This document shows positions 8,643-17,805 of a DNA stretch of 64,000 nucleotides, in pieces. The stretch comes from Paenochrobactrum gallinarii (lineage in GTDB: Bacteria > Pseudomonadota > Alphaproteobacteria > Rhizobiales > Rhizobiaceae). The translations under genes and the position numbers were made by a program. The first letter of the stretch is position 1, and every line of letters begins with the position of its first letter. The notes beneath the pieces are model-generated. The model had not been told where the DNA came from. It saw only the letters and a program-made list of their open reading frames with translations, and made no database searches. The stretch lies in the NCBI RefSeq assembly GCF_014205685.1, contig NZ_JACIIU010000008.1, positions 55,282-119,281 of the forward strand. The letters are read 5' to 3'.

Positions 8643-10064
8643 TCAAGATTTAGCAATCGAATATGGCAATGTCGCTCTGCTATTATGATCGACCTGAATT
8701 TTCTGCATTAATGGCGGTACAGCGCGCTGCGGACATTGCGTGCGCTCACAAATACGGCAGGAAACGCCAATTGGCGTAAAACTTGCACGCGCCGATAAAT
8801 CCAGATCATCCGAATAAATAAATGTATGCGCGTAGGAAATTTCACAGCCAAATGCCAAAGCATAACGCTGCTGCGGCCGGCTGAAACCACCCGTACCTTT
8901 AGAAATCTGTGTTGCTAAGCAAAGATAACGCGCACCATCCGGTGTTTCCGCTAATTGGCGAATGATGCGATCATGGGTTTCAAAGGCCTCATGCACATTC
9001 CACAGCGGACAGGCCGAACCAAAACGAGCAAATTGCAACCGCGCCGCACTGTGGCGCTTGGTAATATTACCGGCACGATCCACACGGGCAAAAAACACCG
9101 GCACGCCTTTTAAACCCGGACGTTGCAATGTGCTCAAACGATGGCAAACCTGTTCAAGACTTGCCCCGAAGCGCACCGATAATAGTTCCAGATCATGGCG
9201 CAGTTCTGCGGCTGTGCTATGAAAAAACGTATAGGGCAGCAATAGCGCACCAGCGAAATAATTTTGTAAGCCGATTTTGCAAATTTCAAAGGCTTCCTGC
9301 GTGCGAAAATTTGCATTTTTTGCAATATTCTCGATCAGCTCACTGGCGTGAACCTGCGCAATTTGCAAGCCTAACTGAAAATCACGTGTTGAAGGCGCCG
9401 CATAAGGGTTCATGCGTAAGGTCGAAGTCAGCGGATCAAACTGCCGCAAAATCTCGCCGCTATCCTTGTCGCTCACCACTTGAATTTGATGCTTTTGCTC
9501 TAAAAACTGGCAAAGCTGTGTATATCGACGATCGCTATTTTCGAGCTGCAATTCCTGCGATAGTTTTTCTGCCTCAATATCGAGTGCATGAATATAATTA
9601 TCTACGAAATGGAAAAAGTCGCGCACTTCTTCAAAAGGCGTGGTTTCTGCTAATGAGGCACTGCGCCCCAAACTATCGCTAAGTGATGCTAACTGCTCGC
9701 TATTACGACGAAATCCCTGATGCGCACGGATCAAAGCATGCGCCATATTCGGCGCACTTTGGCTGACAAGTTTAAGCTCCTGCGCGGTCATATTGAGATT
9801 GTCAAAAATCGGATCATTCAGCGCCTCGGACAAAGCCGAAAGCAATCGGTCACCTTCGCCTGAAGACAATTCGGAGATATTAATCTCGAATTTTTCAGCC
9901 AGAGCCACCAGGACAGACGCGGAAACCGGACGCTGATTATTCTCAATCTGATTAAGATAGCTGGTTGAAATGCCAATGCGCTCGGCAAACTTACTCTGCG
10001 TGGATTTATGCGCATCGCGCAATTCACGAATTTTACGCCCGATATAGAGTTTACCAATAGCCAT
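8643..10064 (-). CDS. pccR: ScfR-family regulator, likely PccR, of propionyl-CoA assimilation
   Basis: The 473-residue protein starts with an XRE helix-turn-helix (about residues 7-60, with GISTSYLNQIENNQRPVS), continues with an IrrE-like central region and ends in a Cys-rich DUF2083-type tail containing CRICERTQCPQRA. This architecture defines short-chain fatty acyl-CoA regulators such as PccR of Rhodobacter sphaeroides and RamB. It is divergent from pccB with about 130 nt between the start codons. ATG 10064 was preferred to the TTG at 10070. It is likely to sense an acyl-CoA and control the adjacent pcc operon and itself; the gene name is by context. Confidence 0.82.
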   Translation of the reverse strand: MAIGKLYIGRKIRELRDAHKSTQSKFAERIGISTSYLNQIENNQRPVSASVLVALAEKFEINISELSSGEGDRLLSALSEALNDPIFDNLNMTAQELKLVSQSAPNMAHALIRAHQGFRRNSEQLASLSDSLGRSASLAETTPFEEVRDFFHFVDNYIHALDIEAEKLSQELQLENSDRRYTQLCQFLEQKHQIQVVSDKDSGEILRQFDPLTSTLRMNPYAAPSTRDFQLGLQIAQVHASELIENIAKNANFRTQEAFEICKIGLQNYFAGALLLPYTFFHSTAAELRHDLELLSVRFGASLEQVCHRLSTLQRPGLKGVPVFFARVDRAGNITKRHSAARLQFARFGSACPLWNVHEAFETHDRIIRQLAETPDGARYLCLATQISKGTGGFSRPQQRYALAFGCEISYAHTFIYSDDLDLSARASFTPIGVSCRICERTQCPQRAVPPLMQKIQVDHNSRATLPYSIAKS

Positions 10065-10091
10065 TTGCAATTTCGCAATTTTGAGTTTGCA
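10065..10091. promoter_or_regulatory. Candidate PccR operator at pccR start
   Basis: Immediately upstream of the pccR ATG are TTGCAA (10065-10070), TTTCGCAA (10071-10078) and TTTGCA (10086-10091). PccR and RamB are known to bind repeated TTTGCAAA-like elements. The spacing here is irregular, so autoregulation is inference. Confidence 0.45.
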
Positions 10092-10166
10092 TTTTTATAA
10101 TTTACACATTGCCACATGTTTACCGGTTCTGTGAAGCCCCCTCTTCCGTTAAGGTGTTAAAAAAAG

Positions 10167-10181
10167 TGCAATATTTTGCAA
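10167..10181. promoter_or_regulatory. Candidate PccR operator before pccB
   Basis: TGCAATATTTTGCAA lies 12 nt upstream of the pccB ATG. It contains two TGCAA units 10 nt apart, a close relative of the paired TTTGCAAA sites bound by PccR. It overlaps the region just before the GGGAG ribosome-binding site, so occupancy could affect transcription start or early elongation. Confidence 0.5.
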
Positions 10182-10193
10182 TTGGGAGATGAA

Positions 10194-11726
10194 ATGCGAT
10201 CTATTTTAGAGCAACTCGAAACACGCCGTGCGGAAGCAAGGCTTGGTGGCGGCCAGAAGCGAATTGATGCCCAACATTCAAAAGGTAAGCTGACCGCCCG
10301 TGAGCGTATCGAAGTGCTGCTGGATGAAGGGTCGTTTGAAGAATACGACATGTATGTCACCCACCGCGCGGTGGATTTCGGCATGGCCTCCCAGAAAATC
10401 GCCGGTGACGGCGTTGTAACCGGCTGGGGCACCATCAATGGCCGTCAGGTCTATGTGTTTAGTCAGGACTTTACCGTTCTCGGCGGATCTTTGTCTGAAA
10501 CACACGCGCAAAAAATTTGCAAAATTATGGATATGGCGCTGCAAAACGGCGCGCCTGTCATTGGCTTGAATGATTCCGGCGGCGCACGTATTCAGGAAGG
10601 CGTTGCATCGCTGGCGGGTTATGCCGAAGTGTTTAAACGCAATGTCGAAGCCTCCGGCGTTGTGCCGCAGATTTCCGTCATCATGGGGCCATGCGCCGGT
10701 GGTGCGGTTTACTCCCCTGCCATGACCGATTTTATCTTCATGGTGCGTGACAGTTCTTATATGTTTGTCACCGGCCCTGATGTGGTTAAAACCGTCACCA
10801 ACGAAATTGTTACTGCTGAAGAACTGGGCGGCGCACGCACCCATACCAGCAAATCTTCTGTTGCGGACGGCGCTTATGAAAACGACATTGAAGCGCTTGA
10901 ACAAGTGCGCATCCTGTTTGATTACCTGCCGCTCAACAATCTGGAAAGCACACCAAAGCGTCCAAGCTTTGATGATCCGGCACGCCTTGAGCAACGCCTC
11001 GACACCCTCATTCCGGATGCATCCAACAAGCCATATGATATGTGCGAGTTGATTTACGCTATCGCCGATGAAGGTGCTTTCTTTCAAATTCAAGAAGCTT
11101 TCGCCAAAAACATTCTCACCGGCTTTGTCCGCATTGATGGCCAGACCGTCGGTGTTGTTGCTAACCAGCCGATGGTGCTGGCTGGTTGCCTTGATATTGA
11201 TGCGTCCCGTAAAGCGGCACGTTTTGTGCGCTTCTGCGATGCGTTCAACATCCCGATCCTCACCCTTGTCGACGTACCGGGCTTTTTGCCGGGCACCGCA
11301 CAGGAATATGGCGGCGTCATCAAGCATGGCGCGAAATTGCTCTTTGCTTATTCACAAGCCACTGTACCGATGGTCACACTCATTACACGTAAAGCCTATG
11401 GCGGTGCTTATGACGTGATGGCTTCCAAACATATCGGCGCTGATATCAACTATGCATGGCCAACGGCAGAAATTGCTGTGATGGGTGCAAAAGGCGCAAC
11501 CGAAATTCTCTATCGCTCGGAACTGAATGATCCGGAAAAAATCGCGGAACGCACAGCGGAATATGAAACCCGTTTTGCCAATCCGTTTGTGGCAGCAGAA
11601 CGCGGCTTTATCGACGAGGTTATCATGCCTCATTCATCGCGCCGCCGTATCGCCCGTGCCTTTGCTTCACTGCGCAACAAGCGCACTGAAAAGCGCTGGC
11701 GCAAGCACGATACAATTCCGCTGTGA
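10194..11726 (+). CDS. pccB: Propionyl-CoA carboxylase, carboxyltransferase (beta) subunit
   Basis: PccB transfers the carboxyl group from biotin to propionyl-CoA, giving (S)-methylmalonyl-CoA. The 510-residue length is typical. Visible blocks are [10 protein letters not shown] near residue 35, the oxyanion-forming [14 protein letters not shown] around residue 125 and [15 protein letters not shown] around residue 360. ATG 10194 with GGGAG just upstream is preferred over a TTG at 10176. It is the first gene of pccB-pccA-mutase, 45 nt before pccA, and carries a candidate PccR site upstream. Confidence 0.95.
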   Translation: MRSILEQLETRRAEARLGGGQKRIDAQHSKGKLTARERIEVLLDEGSFEEYDMYVTHRAVDFGMASQKIAGDGVVTGWGTINGRQVYVFSQDFTVLGGSLSETHAQKICKIMDMALQNGAPVIGLNDSGGARIQEGVASLAGYAEVFKRNVEASGVVPQISVIMGPCAGGAVYSPAMTDFIFMVRDSSYMFVTGPDVVKTVTNEIVTAEELGGARTHTSKSSVADGAYENDIEALEQVRILFDYLPLNNLESTPKRPSFDDPARLEQRLDTLIPDASNKPYDMCELIYAIADEGAFFQIQEAFAKNILTGFVRIDGQTVGVVANQPMVLAGCLDIDASRKAARFVRFCDAFNIPILTLVDVPGFLPGTAQEYGGVIKHGAKLLFAYSQATVPMVTLITRKAYGGAYDVMASKHIGADINYAWPTAEIAVMGAKGATEILYRSELNDPEKIAERTAEYETRFANPFVAAERGFIDEVIMPHSSRRRIARAFASLRNKRTEKRWRKHDTIPL

Positions 11727-11771
11727 TTTTTTCCCTCGGGCTTAAACCATTCAACCGAAGCTGGATTTAAT

Positions 11772-13775
11772 ATGTTTAAAAAAATTCTCATTGCTAACCG
11801 AGGTGAAATTGCCTGTCGCGTCATCAAAACCGCGAAGAAAATGGGCATTGCCACAGTTGCTGTTTATTCAGACGCCGACCGTAACGCACTTCATGTCTCA
11901 ATGGCTGATGAAGCTGTCCATATCGGGCCAGCACCGTCTAATCAGTCCTATATTGTCATCGACAAAATTCTGGATGCCATCCGTCAAACCGGTGCTGATG
12001 CTGTTCATCCGGGCTATGGCTTCTTGTCGGAAAATCCGACATTTGCCGCAGCTCTCGACAAGCTCGGCGTTGCTTTCATTGGCCCGCCAGAAGGCGCAAT
12101 TCTTGCAATGGGTGATAAAATCACCTCGAAAAAACTGGCTTCTGAGGCGGGCGTTTCCACAGTTCCCGGTCATATGGGGCTGATCGAAAGTGCTGATGAA
12201 GCGGTTAAAATTGCTTCCAATATCGGCTATCCGGTGATGATCAAAGCCTCTGCCGGCGGTGGCGGCAAGGGTATGCGTATTGCCGAGAACGACCTGGAAG
12301 CTCGTGAAGGCTTTCAGGCTGCAAAAAATGAGGCTAAAAACTCATTCGGTGACGACCGTATTTTCATTGAAAAATTCGTCACTCAGCCACGCCATATCGA
12401 AATTCAGGTGCTTGGCGACAAGCACGGCAATATTATTTACTTAGGCGAGCGTGAATGTTCCATTCAGCGCCGCAACCAAAAAGTAGTTGAAGAAGCGCCA
12501 TCACCATTTTTGGATGAAGCAACACGGCGCGCCATGGGCGAGCAGGCTGTGGCCCTGGCCAGCGCCGTTGGCTATCATTCAGCCGGTACGGTTGAATTCA
12601 TCGTCGATGGTTCACGCAACTTCTACTTCCTCGAAATGAACACCCGTTTGCAGGTCGAACATCCGGTAACCGAACTCATCACCGGCATTGATCTTGTTGA
12701 GCAGATGATCCGCGTGGCAGCCGGTGAAAAACTGACCATCAAGCAGACTGATGTAAAGCTTAATGGCTGGGCAATTGAAAGCCGCCTTTACGCTGAAGAT
12801 CCTTATCGCAACTTCCTGCCATCGATTGGCCGCCTCACCCGCTACCGCCCGCCAAGCGAAGGTGAAAGTGCAGACGGCACCATTGTGCGCAATGATACCG
12901 GCGTTTATGAAGGCGGCGAAATTTCCATGTATTACGACCCGATGGTCGCAAAACTTTGCACATGGGCACCAAATCGCATCACTGCCATTGACGCGATGAG
13001 CAGTGCTTTGGACGAGTTTGAGCTGGAAGGCATCGGCCACAATCTGCCGTTCCTGTCTGCGGTCATGCAGCACCAGCGCTTCCGTGATGGCAATATCACC
13101 ACTGCTTTCATTGCTGAAGAGTTTCCAGAAGGGTTCCACGGCGTTGAAGCCGATACGAAAACCGCTCAAAAATTGGCAGCGGTTGCAGCCTTCATCAATA
13201 AAATCGTGCAAGAACGCGCCGCACAGATAAGCGGAACTTTAACTGACCATATCGCACCTTTGGCCAAAGAATGGGTTGTCAGCCTTGACCAGCAGACGAC
13301 CGGCGTGATGATTGAAGATCATGAGGCAGGTTTGCGCGTCCTCATTGGTGCCGATACAGTGCTCCATGTTTCAAGTGACTGGAAACCGGGTAACGGTCTT
13401 GGCACCTTTAATGTTGATGGCGAAACGCTGGGTGTCAAAATCGACATGAACGGCAATGCTTTGCGGCTTCGTTATCGCGGCATTGATGTAAAATGTTTTG
13501 TCCGCCGCCCTCGTGTGGCAGAACTTGCACAATTAATGCCGGTTAAACAAGCACCGGATACATCCAAGATGCTATTGTGCCCGATGCCGGGTGTGATAAC
13601 CTCCATTCAAGTCGCGGAGGGCGATCACGTGGAGGCAGGACAAGCATTGGCAATTGTTGAAGCAATGAAAATGGAAAACACCTTGCGCGCAGAAAAAAGC
13701 GGCGTGGTGAAACGTGTACTGGCATCTGCCGGTCAAAGTCTGGCTGTTGATGAGCTTATTCTGGAGTTCATTTAA
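11772..13775 (+). CDS. pccA: Propionyl-CoA carboxylase, biotin carboxylase/carrier (alpha) subunit
   Basis: This 667-residue subunit carboxylates its own biotin using ATP and bicarbonate. The biotin carboxylase half starts [17 protein letters not shown], contains the glycine-rich ATP loop [12 protein letters not shown] near residue 158 and [15 protein letters not shown] near residue 290. The C-terminal carrier domain has EAMKMEN with biotinyl-Lys633. It partners PccB encoded just upstream, and its TAA overlaps the mutase ATG (TAATG), so the two are translationally coupled. Confidence 0.95.
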   Translation: MFKKILIANRGEIACRVIKTAKKMGIATVAVYSDADRNALHVSMADEAVHIGPAPSNQSYIVIDKILDAIRQTGADAVHPGYGFLSENPTFAAALDKLGVAFIGPPEGAILAMGDKITSKKLASEAGVSTVPGHMGLIESADEAVKIASNIGYPVMIKASAGGGGKGMRIAENDLEAREGFQAAKNEAKNSFGDDRIFIEKFVTQPRHIEIQVLGDKHGNIIYLGERECSIQRRNQKVVEEAPSPFLDEATRRAMGEQAVALASAVGYHSAGTVEFIVDGSRNFYFLEMNTRLQVEHPVTELITGIDLVEQMIRVAAGEKLTIKQTDVKLNGWAIESRLYAEDPYRNFLPSIGRLTRYRPPSEGESADGTIVRNDTGVYEGGEISMYYDPMVAKLCTWAPNRITAIDAMSSALDEFELEGIGHNLPFLSAVMQHQRFRDGNITTAFIAEEFPEGFHGVEADTKTAQKLAAVAAFINKIVQERAAQISGTLTDHIAPLAKEWVVSLDQQTTGVMIEDHEAGLRVLIGADTVLHVSSDWKPGNGLGTFNVDGETLGVKIDMNGNALRLRYRGIDVKCFVRRPRVAELAQLMPVKQAPDTSKMLLCPMPGVITSIQVAEGDHVEAGQALAIVEAMKMENTLRAEKSGVVKRVLASAGQSLAVDELILEFI

Positions 13776-15919
13776 TGACGGATAAAGTAAATATCGACGA
13801 TTGGCAGAAGCTGGCGGAAAAGGAGATCAAACGATCTCCCGACACACTGACATGGCAAACACCGGAAGGCATTCCGGTGAAACCACTCTACACAGCCGAT
13901 GATCTGGAGCGTGTGCAACATCTGGACACGCTGCCAGGTTTTGCACCATTCGTGCGCGGCCCCCGCGCCACCATGTATGCCGGCCGTCCGTGGACAATCC
14001 GCCAATATGCCGGTTTCTCCACTGCTGAGGCATCCAATGCTTTTTATAAACGCAATCTGGCTGCCGGACAAAAAGGCTTGTCGGTTGCCTTCGATCTGGC
14101 AACACATCGCGGCTATGACAGCGACCATCCGCGCGTTGTCGGCGATGTCGGTAAAGCAGGTGTGGCCATTGACAGTGTCGAGGATATGAAAATCCTTTTT
14201 GACGGAATTCCGCTCAAAGACATGTCGGTTTCCATGACTATGAATGGCGCGGTTATTCCGATCCTCGCCAATTTCATTGTCGCGGGCGAAGAACAAGGCT
14301 GCTCACGCGCCGAGCTTTCCGGCACCATTCAGAATGATATTCTGAAAGAATTCATGGTGCGTAACACCTATATTTATCCGCCCGAGCCATCCATGCGGAT
14401 TATCGCGGATATTATCGAATATACCGCTAAAGAAATGCCGCGTTTTAACTCGATTTCCATTTCCGGCTACCACATGCAGGAAGCGGGTTCGACATTGGTG
14501 CAGGAGCTGGCTTTCACACTGGCAGACGGGCGCGAATATGTACGCGCAGCCTTGAAAAAAGGCTTGAATGTCGATGATTTTGCCGGACGCCTGTCCTTCT
14601 TCTTCGCCATCGGCATGAACTTCTTCATGGAAGCGGCAAAGCTTCGCGCCGCGCGTTTGCTCTGGACGCGTATCATGGAAGAATTTGAGCCGAAAAAGGC
14701 CTCCTCCTTGATGTTGCGCACCCACTGCCAGACCTCCGGCGTGTCGTTACAGGAACAAGACCCGTATAACAACGTCATCCGCACCGCCTATGAAGCAATG
14801 TCGGCAGCCCTTGGCGGCACACAATCGCTCCATACCAACGCGCTTGATGAGGCGATCGCGCTGCCAACCGAATTTTCGGCACGTATTGCTCGTAATACGC
14901 AGCTTATTTTGCAGCATGAAACCGGCGTCACCAATGTGGTGGATCCGCTGGCTGGTTCTTATTATGTCGAGAGCCTGACCCATGATCTGGCTGAAAAAGC
15001 ATGGGCGCTCATTGAAGAAGTGGAAGCACTCGGCGGCATGACCAAAGCGGTTGCCACGGGCATGCCAAAACGACTAATTGAAGAAGCTGCAACACGGCGT
15101 CAGGCTGCGGTTGACCGTGGCGATGAAGTGATTGTCGGCGTCAATAAATATCGTCTGGAAAACGAAGATCAGCTAGATATTCTCGAGATCGACAATACGG
15201 CTGTAAGACTGGCGCAGATTGAGCGCATCGAAAAAATGAAGCGCAATCGCGATGCAGTTAAGGTCGAAGCAGCACTCAAAGCCTTGACGGAAGTTGCCCG
15301 CACGCGCGAAGGTAATATTCTGGAAGCTGCCGTGGAAGCCGCACGTCAACGCGCAACAGTTGGCGAAATTTCCGATGCAATGCGCGCGGTTTATGGTGAT
15401 CATGCTGCCATTCCGGAAGTGGTCAGTGATGTTTATGGCGACGCCTATGATGGCGACCCTGAATATCAAACGCTGGTGGAACGCTTAGGCGAATTCTCAC
15501 AAGCCTTAAGCCAGAAACCCAAAATCATGGTGGCAAAACTTGGTCAGGATGGCCATGATCGCGGCGCCAAAATCATCGCCTCTGCCTTTGGCGATATGGG
15601 CTTTGATGTGCTCGCTGGCCCGCTCTTCCAGACACCGGAAGAAGCAGCCGACATGGCCGTGCAGCAAAAGGTGCACGTGGTTGGTATGTCATCACTGGCA
15701 GCAGGCCATAAAACGCTCGCTCCGCAGCTCATCAAAGCTTTGAAAGAGCGCGGTGCGGGTCAGGTTATAGTAGTGGTTGGCGGTGTTATACCGCGCCAAG
15801 ACTATGAATATCTTTATGAAAATGGTGTTGCGGCCGTTTTTGGCCCTGGCACCAATGTGATGGAAGCAGCACGCACCGTGCTTGATCTGCTCGAAGGCAA
15901 ACGCCCGAACACGCTGTAA
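13775..15919 (+). CDS. scpA: Methylmalonyl-CoA mutase, single-chain
   Basis: The 714-residue enzyme converts (R)-methylmalonyl-CoA to succinyl-CoA with adenosylcobalamin. The N-terminal TIM barrel carries [12 protein letters not shown] near residue 70 and the CoA-binding [19 protein letters not shown] near residue 100. The C-terminal cobalamin domain has DGHDRG at 592-597 with the lower-ligand His594, then GMSSLAAGH and GPGTN. It completes the propionyl-CoA to succinyl-CoA operon; the needed methylmalonyl-CoA epimerase is not in this window. The ATG overlaps the pccA stop. Confidence 0.95.
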   Translation: MTDKVNIDDWQKLAEKEIKRSPDTLTWQTPEGIPVKPLYTADDLERVQHLDTLPGFAPFVRGPRATMYAGRPWTIRQYAGFSTAEASNAFYKRNLAAGQKGLSVAFDLATHRGYDSDHPRVVGDVGKAGVAIDSVEDMKILFDGIPLKDMSVSMTMNGAVIPILANFIVAGEEQGCSRAELSGTIQNDILKEFMVRNTYIYPPEPSMRIIADIIEYTAKEMPRFNSISISGYHMQEAGSTLVQELAFTLADGREYVRAALKKGLNVDDFAGRLSFFFAIGMNFFMEAAKLRAARLLWTRIMEEFEPKKASSLMLRTHCQTSGVSLQEQDPYNNVIRTAYEAMSAALGGTQSLHTNALDEAIALPTEFSARIARNTQLILQHETGVTNVVDPLAGSYYVESLTHDLAEKAWALIEEVEALGGMTKAVATGMPKRLIEEAATRRQAAVDRGDEVIVGVNKYRLENEDQLDILEIDNTAVRLAQIERIEKMKRNRDAVKVEAALKALTEVARTREGNILEAAVEAARQRATVGEISDAMRAVYGDHAAIPEVVSDVYGDAYDGDPEYQTLVERLGEFSQALSQKPKIMVAKLGQDGHDRGAKIIASAFGDMGFDVLAGPLFQTPEEAADMAVQQKVHVVGMSSLAAGHKTLAPQLIKALKERGAGQVIVVVGGVIPRQDYEYLYENGVAAVFGPGTNVMEAARTVLDLLEGKRPNTL

Positions 15920-15928
15920 ACAATAATA

Positions 15929-15958
15929 GGCTCCCTAATTAATATTGGGGAGCCTTTT
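15929..15958. terminator. Bidirectional terminator between mutase and TauE-type gene
   Basis: GGCTCCC(TA)...(TT)GGGGAGCC forms a hairpin with a short AT-rich loop, followed by TTTTAATT on the plus strand and preceded by A-rich sequence for the minus strand. It sits in the 37-nt gap between two convergent genes and touches the stop codon of the minus-strand gene. Confidence 0.75.
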
Positions 15959-16724
15959 AATTAACTGCAACAAGCGTGAAAAATGCAGGTATGACCAGTG
16001 AAGCGCCAGACAAGAACAATAAAACAAATGCTAATCGGCGTAAGGCGACCGGTGAAAGCGGCGGCGGAAAACGGCGTGCCAGATATGTACACATGATCAC
16101 CGCCGGTATAGCCAGTAAACTCCACCAAAATCCGCCCGACGGCATCTGCCCTGTGAACGTCACAGTGCCAAGGCGCAACAATGCATTCAGCCCGAAAATT
16201 GCAACCAGCGTCTCGCGAATAACTGCAAGCCTTAAAGGCTGTCGGTATAAATGATAAACTAATGGTGGCCCTGCCGTTGAAAACAAGCCGCCCATCAGTC
16301 CGGCAAGTGAACCAAAAAACACAAACGAACCCGCGGACGAACGCTTTTCCAGAGGTGTTGGCTTCATCAGCAATTGAATGCTGGAAATAACAATAAAAAT
16401 GCCCAGCACCAATTTCAACCAATTGACGGAGCTGCCCAGCAACAGCCCAAGCAACCAATAGCCCACAAGCAAAAAGAAAAGGCTCGGAATAATAATCAGG
16501 GTAAATTCACGCTTGGCAATATCACGCCAACCTTTTGCCAGTACCTGAACCGCATTGATGATTGTTAAAAAGCTCACCAATATCGCCGCTTCATTGATCG
16601 GCATGATAGAGGCCAGCGCAATGCCGCCCATCATAATAAGACCAAGCGCAAAGCCAGTTAAAGTTTGCATATAGGCTGCAAGCCCCGCCAGTAGCAAAAG
16701 CGCTACTATATTCACCGGGTCCAT
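15957..16724 (-). CDS. TauE/SafE-family membrane exporter
   Basis: A 255-residue, highly hydrophobic protein with about eight predicted membrane segments. It has the family's LTGFALGLIMMGG segment near residue 22 and a GLMGGLFSTAGPPLVYHLY repeat near residue 140, the two half-repeats typical of TauE/SafE carriers for sulfite, sulfonates or related anions. The substrate cannot be read from sequence. It is transcribed towards the mutase gene and has no obvious operon partner. Confidence 0.8.
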   Translation of the reverse strand: MDPVNIVALLLLAGLAAYMQTLTGFALGLIMMGGIALASIMPINEAAILVSFLTIINAVQVLAKGWRDIAKREFTLIIIPSLFFLLVGYWLLGLLLGSSVNWLKLVLGIFIVISSIQLLMKPTPLEKRSSAGSFVFFGSLAGLMGGLFSTAGPPLVYHLYRQPLRLAVIRETLVAIFGLNALLRLGTVTFTGQMPSGGFWWSLLAIPAVIMCTYLARRFPPPLSPVALRRLAFVLLFLSGASLVIPAFFTLVAVN

Positions 16725-16908
16725 AATTTTTATGCTTTCAGATTATTTTATATACAGGACATTAAATACTGTACTTTAAACAGCAACACTCGAGAAGCTC
16801 TAATATGCAATAAAAAGCAAGCATAAAAAAAGATAAACAATGTTGCTTGGCGTTTCTGTCCATAGCATAAATTTTAGCAAAAAACTCACTTCAAGTGGTT
16901 AAAAACAA

Positions 16909-17267
16909 TTAATCTGCCAAATAGCCGCCAGCTTTTTCCAAGGCTTCGGCCGTATCAACATCACTCAAATCCGCCGCGCAAATTACGACATCAATCACTC
17001 TTACAGCGCTTGTTTCAATCAACATACGCACGCCGCGATCACCTTGTAATTGCCCGAGTTATTCAAACAAATGGGCAGGAATAACCGCCGGATTACCAAC
17101 CTCACTATCACACGTGGCGCGGATAACCGCATTGTGCCGGCCTTTATCATCAAGCCTGTCTGTTCGTCCGGATTTTTCTGAAACCAGCCACGTGTCCATT
17201 CCTGCGTTTCCGCCATGGCCTGATCGACAATGGTTTTAATTTCCGGCGACAATGCCCTATTCGACAT
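16909..17267 (-). pseudogene. Remnant of a MobA/MocA-like nucleotidyltransferase
   Basis: On the minus strand, one frame reads GRHNAVIRATCDSEVGNP, then AVIPAHLFE, an in-frame TAA at 17060, LGQLQGDRGVRMLIE and VDTAEALEKAGGYLAD. This resembles the C-terminal half of molybdenum-cofactor nucleotidyltransferases (pattern GNP, LxxLxGDRG, DIDTPED). Upstream the frame changes to a piece starting MSNRALSPEIKTIV (up to 17267) whose origin is unclear. Stop codon plus frame change indicate a dead gene. The neighbouring molybdenum hydroxylase remnant supports the identification. Confidence 0.6.
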
Positions 17268-17285
17268 TCCCGTTTACCGCTGCCG

Positions 17286-17742
17286 GTGATCGGGCCTGGA
17301 ACGCCGGATTTTACCCGCTACCGGATACCGATTGAAACCGGCTATATTGCAGTTCATGTGAAAATGGCACCAGACGGCACCGTGACCATCAATCTAGGAT
17401 TGCAAAGTCATGGTCAGGGGCTGGAATCCACCATGGCGCGGGTTGCGGCCAACGCTTTAGGTGAGATCGGATGACGTTTTCGTCAAGCATGGAGACACGA
17501 TGGGATCGCCCTATTCGGTCGGCACATGGGGCAGTTGCGGCGGGTCATTGAGCGGCGGTGCTGTACATGTGGTTTCGTCGCAAATGACCCATAAACTAAA
17601 TGCCATTGCAGCACATTTTCTGCAAGCAAGCCCTGATGATATTGAACCGCGTGATGATCTCGCCTTTTTGCGTAATGATACGGGACACAATACGTCGCTC
17701 AATCCCAGCGACATCAGGGAATTATCAAGCGAGCTACGCTAA
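17286..17742 (+). pseudogene. Remnant of molybdenum hydroxylase large subunit (CO/xanthine dehydrogenase type)
   Basis: Two overlapping plus-strand frames carry pieces of one protein: YIAVHVKMAPDGTVTINLG and SHGQGLESTMARVAANALGE, then after a frame shift near 17460 DDVFVKHGDTMGSPYSVGTW and GSCGGSLSGGAVH. This is the pattern of the molybdopterin-binding subunit of CoxL/XdhB-like enzymes (HGQGxxT, VxxGDT, GTWGSR). Both ends of the gene are missing and the frame is broken, so no functional product is expected. The adjacent MobA-like remnant suggests a decayed hydroxylase cluster. Confidence 0.75.
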
Positions 17743-17754
17743 TATTAAAAAAGC

Positions 17755-17784
17755 AAAACCCCGACATTGCTGTCGGGGTTTTTT
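17755..17784 (-). terminator. Terminator of pyruvate carboxylase gene
   Basis: AAAACCCCGACA, a TTGC loop, and TGTCGGGGTTTT form a perfect 12-bp hairpin with A and T tracts on both sides, 22 nt past the pyc stop. It is symmetrical and may also stop any read-through from the pseudogene side. Confidence 0.88.
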
Positions 17785-17805
17785 ATTACCAATATTTTGC
17801 AAAAT

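Noticed and set aside
10278..11327. Long minus-strand open frame (349 codons) opposite pccB
   Set aside because: It mirrors the strongly conserved pccB gene, has no family resemblance and no ribosome-binding site; it arises from codon bias.
12612..13211. Minus-strand open frame of 199 codons opposite pccA
   Set aside because: Same reason: antisense of a conserved enzyme, with no recognisable domain.
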